Below, in pieces: positions 5,650-7,103 of a stretch of DNA of 7,103 bases. Under the pieces are notes generated by a model. It saw only the letters and a program-made list of their open reading frames with translations, searched no databases and was not told where the DNA came from. This DNA comes from Chloroflexi bacterium RBG_16_48_8 (GTDB taxonomy: Bacteria > Chloroflexota > Anaerolineae > Anaerolineales > E44-bin32), in contig MGNI01000153.1 in NCBI GenBank assembly GCA_001795115.1, positions 14,238 through 21,340 of the forward strand. The letters run 5' to 3'. The translations under genes were made by a program, and so were the position numbers. How positions within the stretch are numbered: the stretch's first letter is position 1; each line of letters starts with the position of its first letter.

Positions 5650-6876
5650 GTGAACATGTCCAAAGATACCACTACCCTTCCAAGCACTGCAGACGTGGAA
5701 GACCTCCCCTTTGCAAAACCTTTAGAAAACGGGGAATTTCAAACAGGTCGGGTATTCACCGTCATTACCGGACATGCTGTGCATGATACCTACACCGCTT
5801 TTTTACCCCCCTTGTTACCTGCTTTCATCGCCAACCTGGCCTTATCCAGGGCGGAGGCTGGGCTCCTATCCGTTTTCATATCTGCTCCTTCCGTCTTGCA
5901 GCCGCTGATGGGTTACTTTGCTGATCGCATCAGTCTGAAGGCTTTGATCGTTTTAGGCCCCACGTTAACCGGCATGATGATGAGTATATTGGGTATCACC
6001 CCCAGCTATTGGATGATGGCATTGTTCCTCATCATCGCTGGTTTCAGTTCAGCTGGCTTCCATGCTACAGCACCTGTTATGGTCAGCTCCCTTTCAGGGC
6101 GGAGTCTAGGAAGAGGTATGGGATTTTGGATGGTGGGAGGGGAGCTTGGGCGTGCTCTTGGTCCTATTATCGTCGCCATGGCCATTCGATTTATGGAAAT
6201 ACAGGGCATCATCTGGTTAATACCTGGGGGGCTGATCACGTCGATCATTCTTTATATACGCCTCAAGGATGTCCCTGACCGCCGTCCCGATACAACGGAG
6301 GGCATATCCTGGGGTGCTGTCTTAACAAGTATGAGACCCATTATGATCCCGTTATTGGGCCTCTTGCTGACGCGTGCCTTCCTGTTGCCTGCGCTCTCCA
6401 CATACCTACCCATCTATCTCACGGATGAAGGAGCCGAGATCTGGTTTGCAGGGATATCGCTATCCCTTTTCGAGGTTGCGGGTATTGCGGGGGCATTTCT
6501 GGGGGGGACCATCAGTGATCGGTTCGGTCGAAGGAGGATCTTGGCCGCATCCATGTTGGCAGCGCCGATTCTCACTTTACTCTTTGTATCCACGGATGGT
6601 TGGATTCAAATCCTGCTGCTCCCGATTTTAGGCCTGGCTGCGCTTTCTACGGCGCCTGTCATGATGGCCATTGTCTTGGAAAGTGTTCCCGAAAATCGAG
6701 CCCTCGCCAACGGCATCTATTTGGCTTTGAGCTTTTTGTCACGTTCGGGAGCGGTTTTAGTGTTGGGCCTGTTAGGGGATCGGTACGGATTGGGTTTAGC
6801 ATTCCAGGTCAGTTCCATTATTATGTTGCTGGGATTACCAATCATTCCCTTTTTACCGAAGAAGAGCGTTGTATAG
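5650..6876 (+). CDS. MFS transporter, fosmidomycin-resistance (Fsr)-like
   Basis: The 408-residue product is a major facilitator superfamily protein with about twelve hydrophobic segments after a hydrophilic N-terminal tail of about 34 residues. The first helix region has GHAVHDTYTAFLPPLLP (41-57), and residues 84-93 (QPLMGYFADR) give the loop 2-3 signature. AGFHATAPVMV (135-145) and GFWMVGGELGRALGP (158-172) resemble the Fsr-type drug efflux family, where equivalent H-x-x-x-D and GGNLG-x-ALGP motifs occur. A second motif A, GGTISDRFGRRR (285-296), lies at the loop 8-9 repeat. It is likely a proton-coupled exporter in the cytoplasmic membrane; the substrate is not predictable. The GTG at 5650 has AGGG ten bases upstream; an ATG at 5656 (two residues shorter) is an equally possible start. 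Divergent from the 4Fe-4S gene. Confidence 0.9.
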   Translation: MNMSKDTTTLPSTADVEDLPFAKPLENGEFQTGRVFTVITGHAVHDTYTAFLPPLLPAFIANLALSRAEAGLLSVFISAPSVLQPLMGYFADRISLKALIVLGPTLTGMMMSILGITPSYWMMALFLIIAGFSSAGFHATAPVMVSSLSGRSLGRGMGFWMVGGELGRALGPIIVAMAIRFMEIQGIIWLIPGGLITSIILYIRLKDVPDRRPDTTEGISWGAVLTSMRPIMIPLLGLLLTRAFLLPALSTYLPIYLTDEGAEIWFAGISLSLFEVAGIAGAFLGGTISDRFGRRRILAASMLAAPILTLLFVSTDGWIQILLLPILGLAALSTAPVMMAIVLESVPENRALANGIYLALSFLSRSGAVLVLGLLGDRYGLGLAFQVSSIIMLLGLPIIPFLPKKSVV

Positions 6877-6889
6877 TCAATCAAGCACG

Positions 6890-6921
6890 ATCGAAAGAAG
6901 GGTAGCTTCCCTCATTTCGAT
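6890..6921 (+). terminator. Hairpin downstream of the MFS gene, possible terminator
   Basis: ATCGAAA (6890-6896) pairs perfectly with TTTCGAT (6915-6921), and an inner GGG/CCC (6900-6902 with 6909-6911) closes a six-base loop. It begins 14 bases after the MFS stop codon, a natural terminator position. No T-tract follows (ATTGTCC), so it would be weak or act only as a 3'-end stabiliser. Confidence 0.4.
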
Positions 6922-7019
6922 ATTGTCCTAACAGCTACCTTGATGAGGTTATGAGAGAGAAGCCCTCTCCGAGCTCCGAATTAAGATCTTATCTCAAAAT
7001 TTTGTATGACTCGCTCTAG

Positions 7020-7071
7020 GCAAACCGCCGAAAGTATTTTGATAAAATGAGTTGCCTGAATGGCGGTTTGC
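7020..7071. repeat. 10-bp perfect inverted repeat with AT-rich centre
   Basis: GCAAACCGCC (7020-7029) and GGCGGTTTGC (7062-7071) are exact inverted copies separated by 32 bases. The spacer contains a smaller inverted repeat, ATTTT/AAAAT around GAT. An alternative pairing AGGCAA (7018-7023) with TTGCCT (7052-7057) is also possible. No gene lies within it. It could be a transcript end for a gene beyond the right edge, a protein-binding site, or a dispersed palindromic element. Confidence 0.45.
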
Positions 7072-7103
7072 TTAAGTGATTGGCTAGGTTTTACGTTCGC
7101 TGT

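Larger units (their letters stand above)
6877..7103. other. Gene-free right end of the window
   Basis: Apart from the two inverted repeats listed, I see no supported gene. A ten-codon frame at 7047-7079 has no ribosome binding site and overlaps the large inverted repeat, so it is not called. Confidence 0.4.

Noticed and set aside
5526..5786. 86-codon plus-strand open frame overlapping the MFS start
   Set aside because: It runs out of frame through the MFS gene and its second half is a shadow; no good start signal.
7047..7079. Ten-codon frame MSCLNGGLLK as a leader peptide
   Set aside because: No ribosome binding site, and it overlaps the inverted repeat; very short frames like this arise easily by chance.

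Overview
Organism: the window looks like bacterial chromosome of roughly balanced base composition. The gene set is a Tat-exported protein cluster with a radical SAM enzyme, a zinc-ribbon membrane protein, a cysteine-rich 4Fe-4S protein and an Fsr-like MFS transporter. This would fit an anaerobic, environmental lineage such as Chloroflexota (Anaerolineae-like). That placement is inference from gene style only; no rRNA, tRNA or other taxonomic marker is present. I see no CRISPR array, insertion sequence or phage gene. 

Layout: everything except the last gene is on the minus strand, so it is read from right to left. From 3144 down to 1 there is a cluster of (A) a 216-residue Tat-signal protein, (B) a 220-residue paralogue 24 bp downstream, a 354-bp gap, (C) a third paralogue split in two (N-terminal part 898-1452, C-terminal part 561-827, out of frame and separated by about 70 extra bases), and then a radical SAM enzyme. 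The radical SAM start codon overlaps the stop of the C-terminal fragment, and the gene runs off the left edge. Upstream lie a protein with three zinc ribbons, one membrane segment and an outer domain (3372-4457) and a 4Fe-4S protein with 19 cysteines (4666-5481). A 168-bp divergent intergenic region separates these from an MFS transporter on the plus strand (5650-6876). The right end (6877-7103) has no gene but holds two inverted repeats. 

How it may work together: the most interesting unit is the left 3.1 kb. Three diverged copies of one exported helical protein carry Cys, His, His and Cys at almost invariant spacing and lie directly upstream of a radical SAM enzyme in the same orientation. 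This suggests an undescribed exported protein family that binds a metal or cofactor, or is modified on its cysteines, with the radical SAM enzyme as a candidate maturation partner. That functional link is inference; the paralogy, motif spacing and gene order are read directly from the sequence. The 4Fe-4S protein and the transporter are divergently transcribed and may share a regulatory region, but nothing visible ties them to the left cluster.
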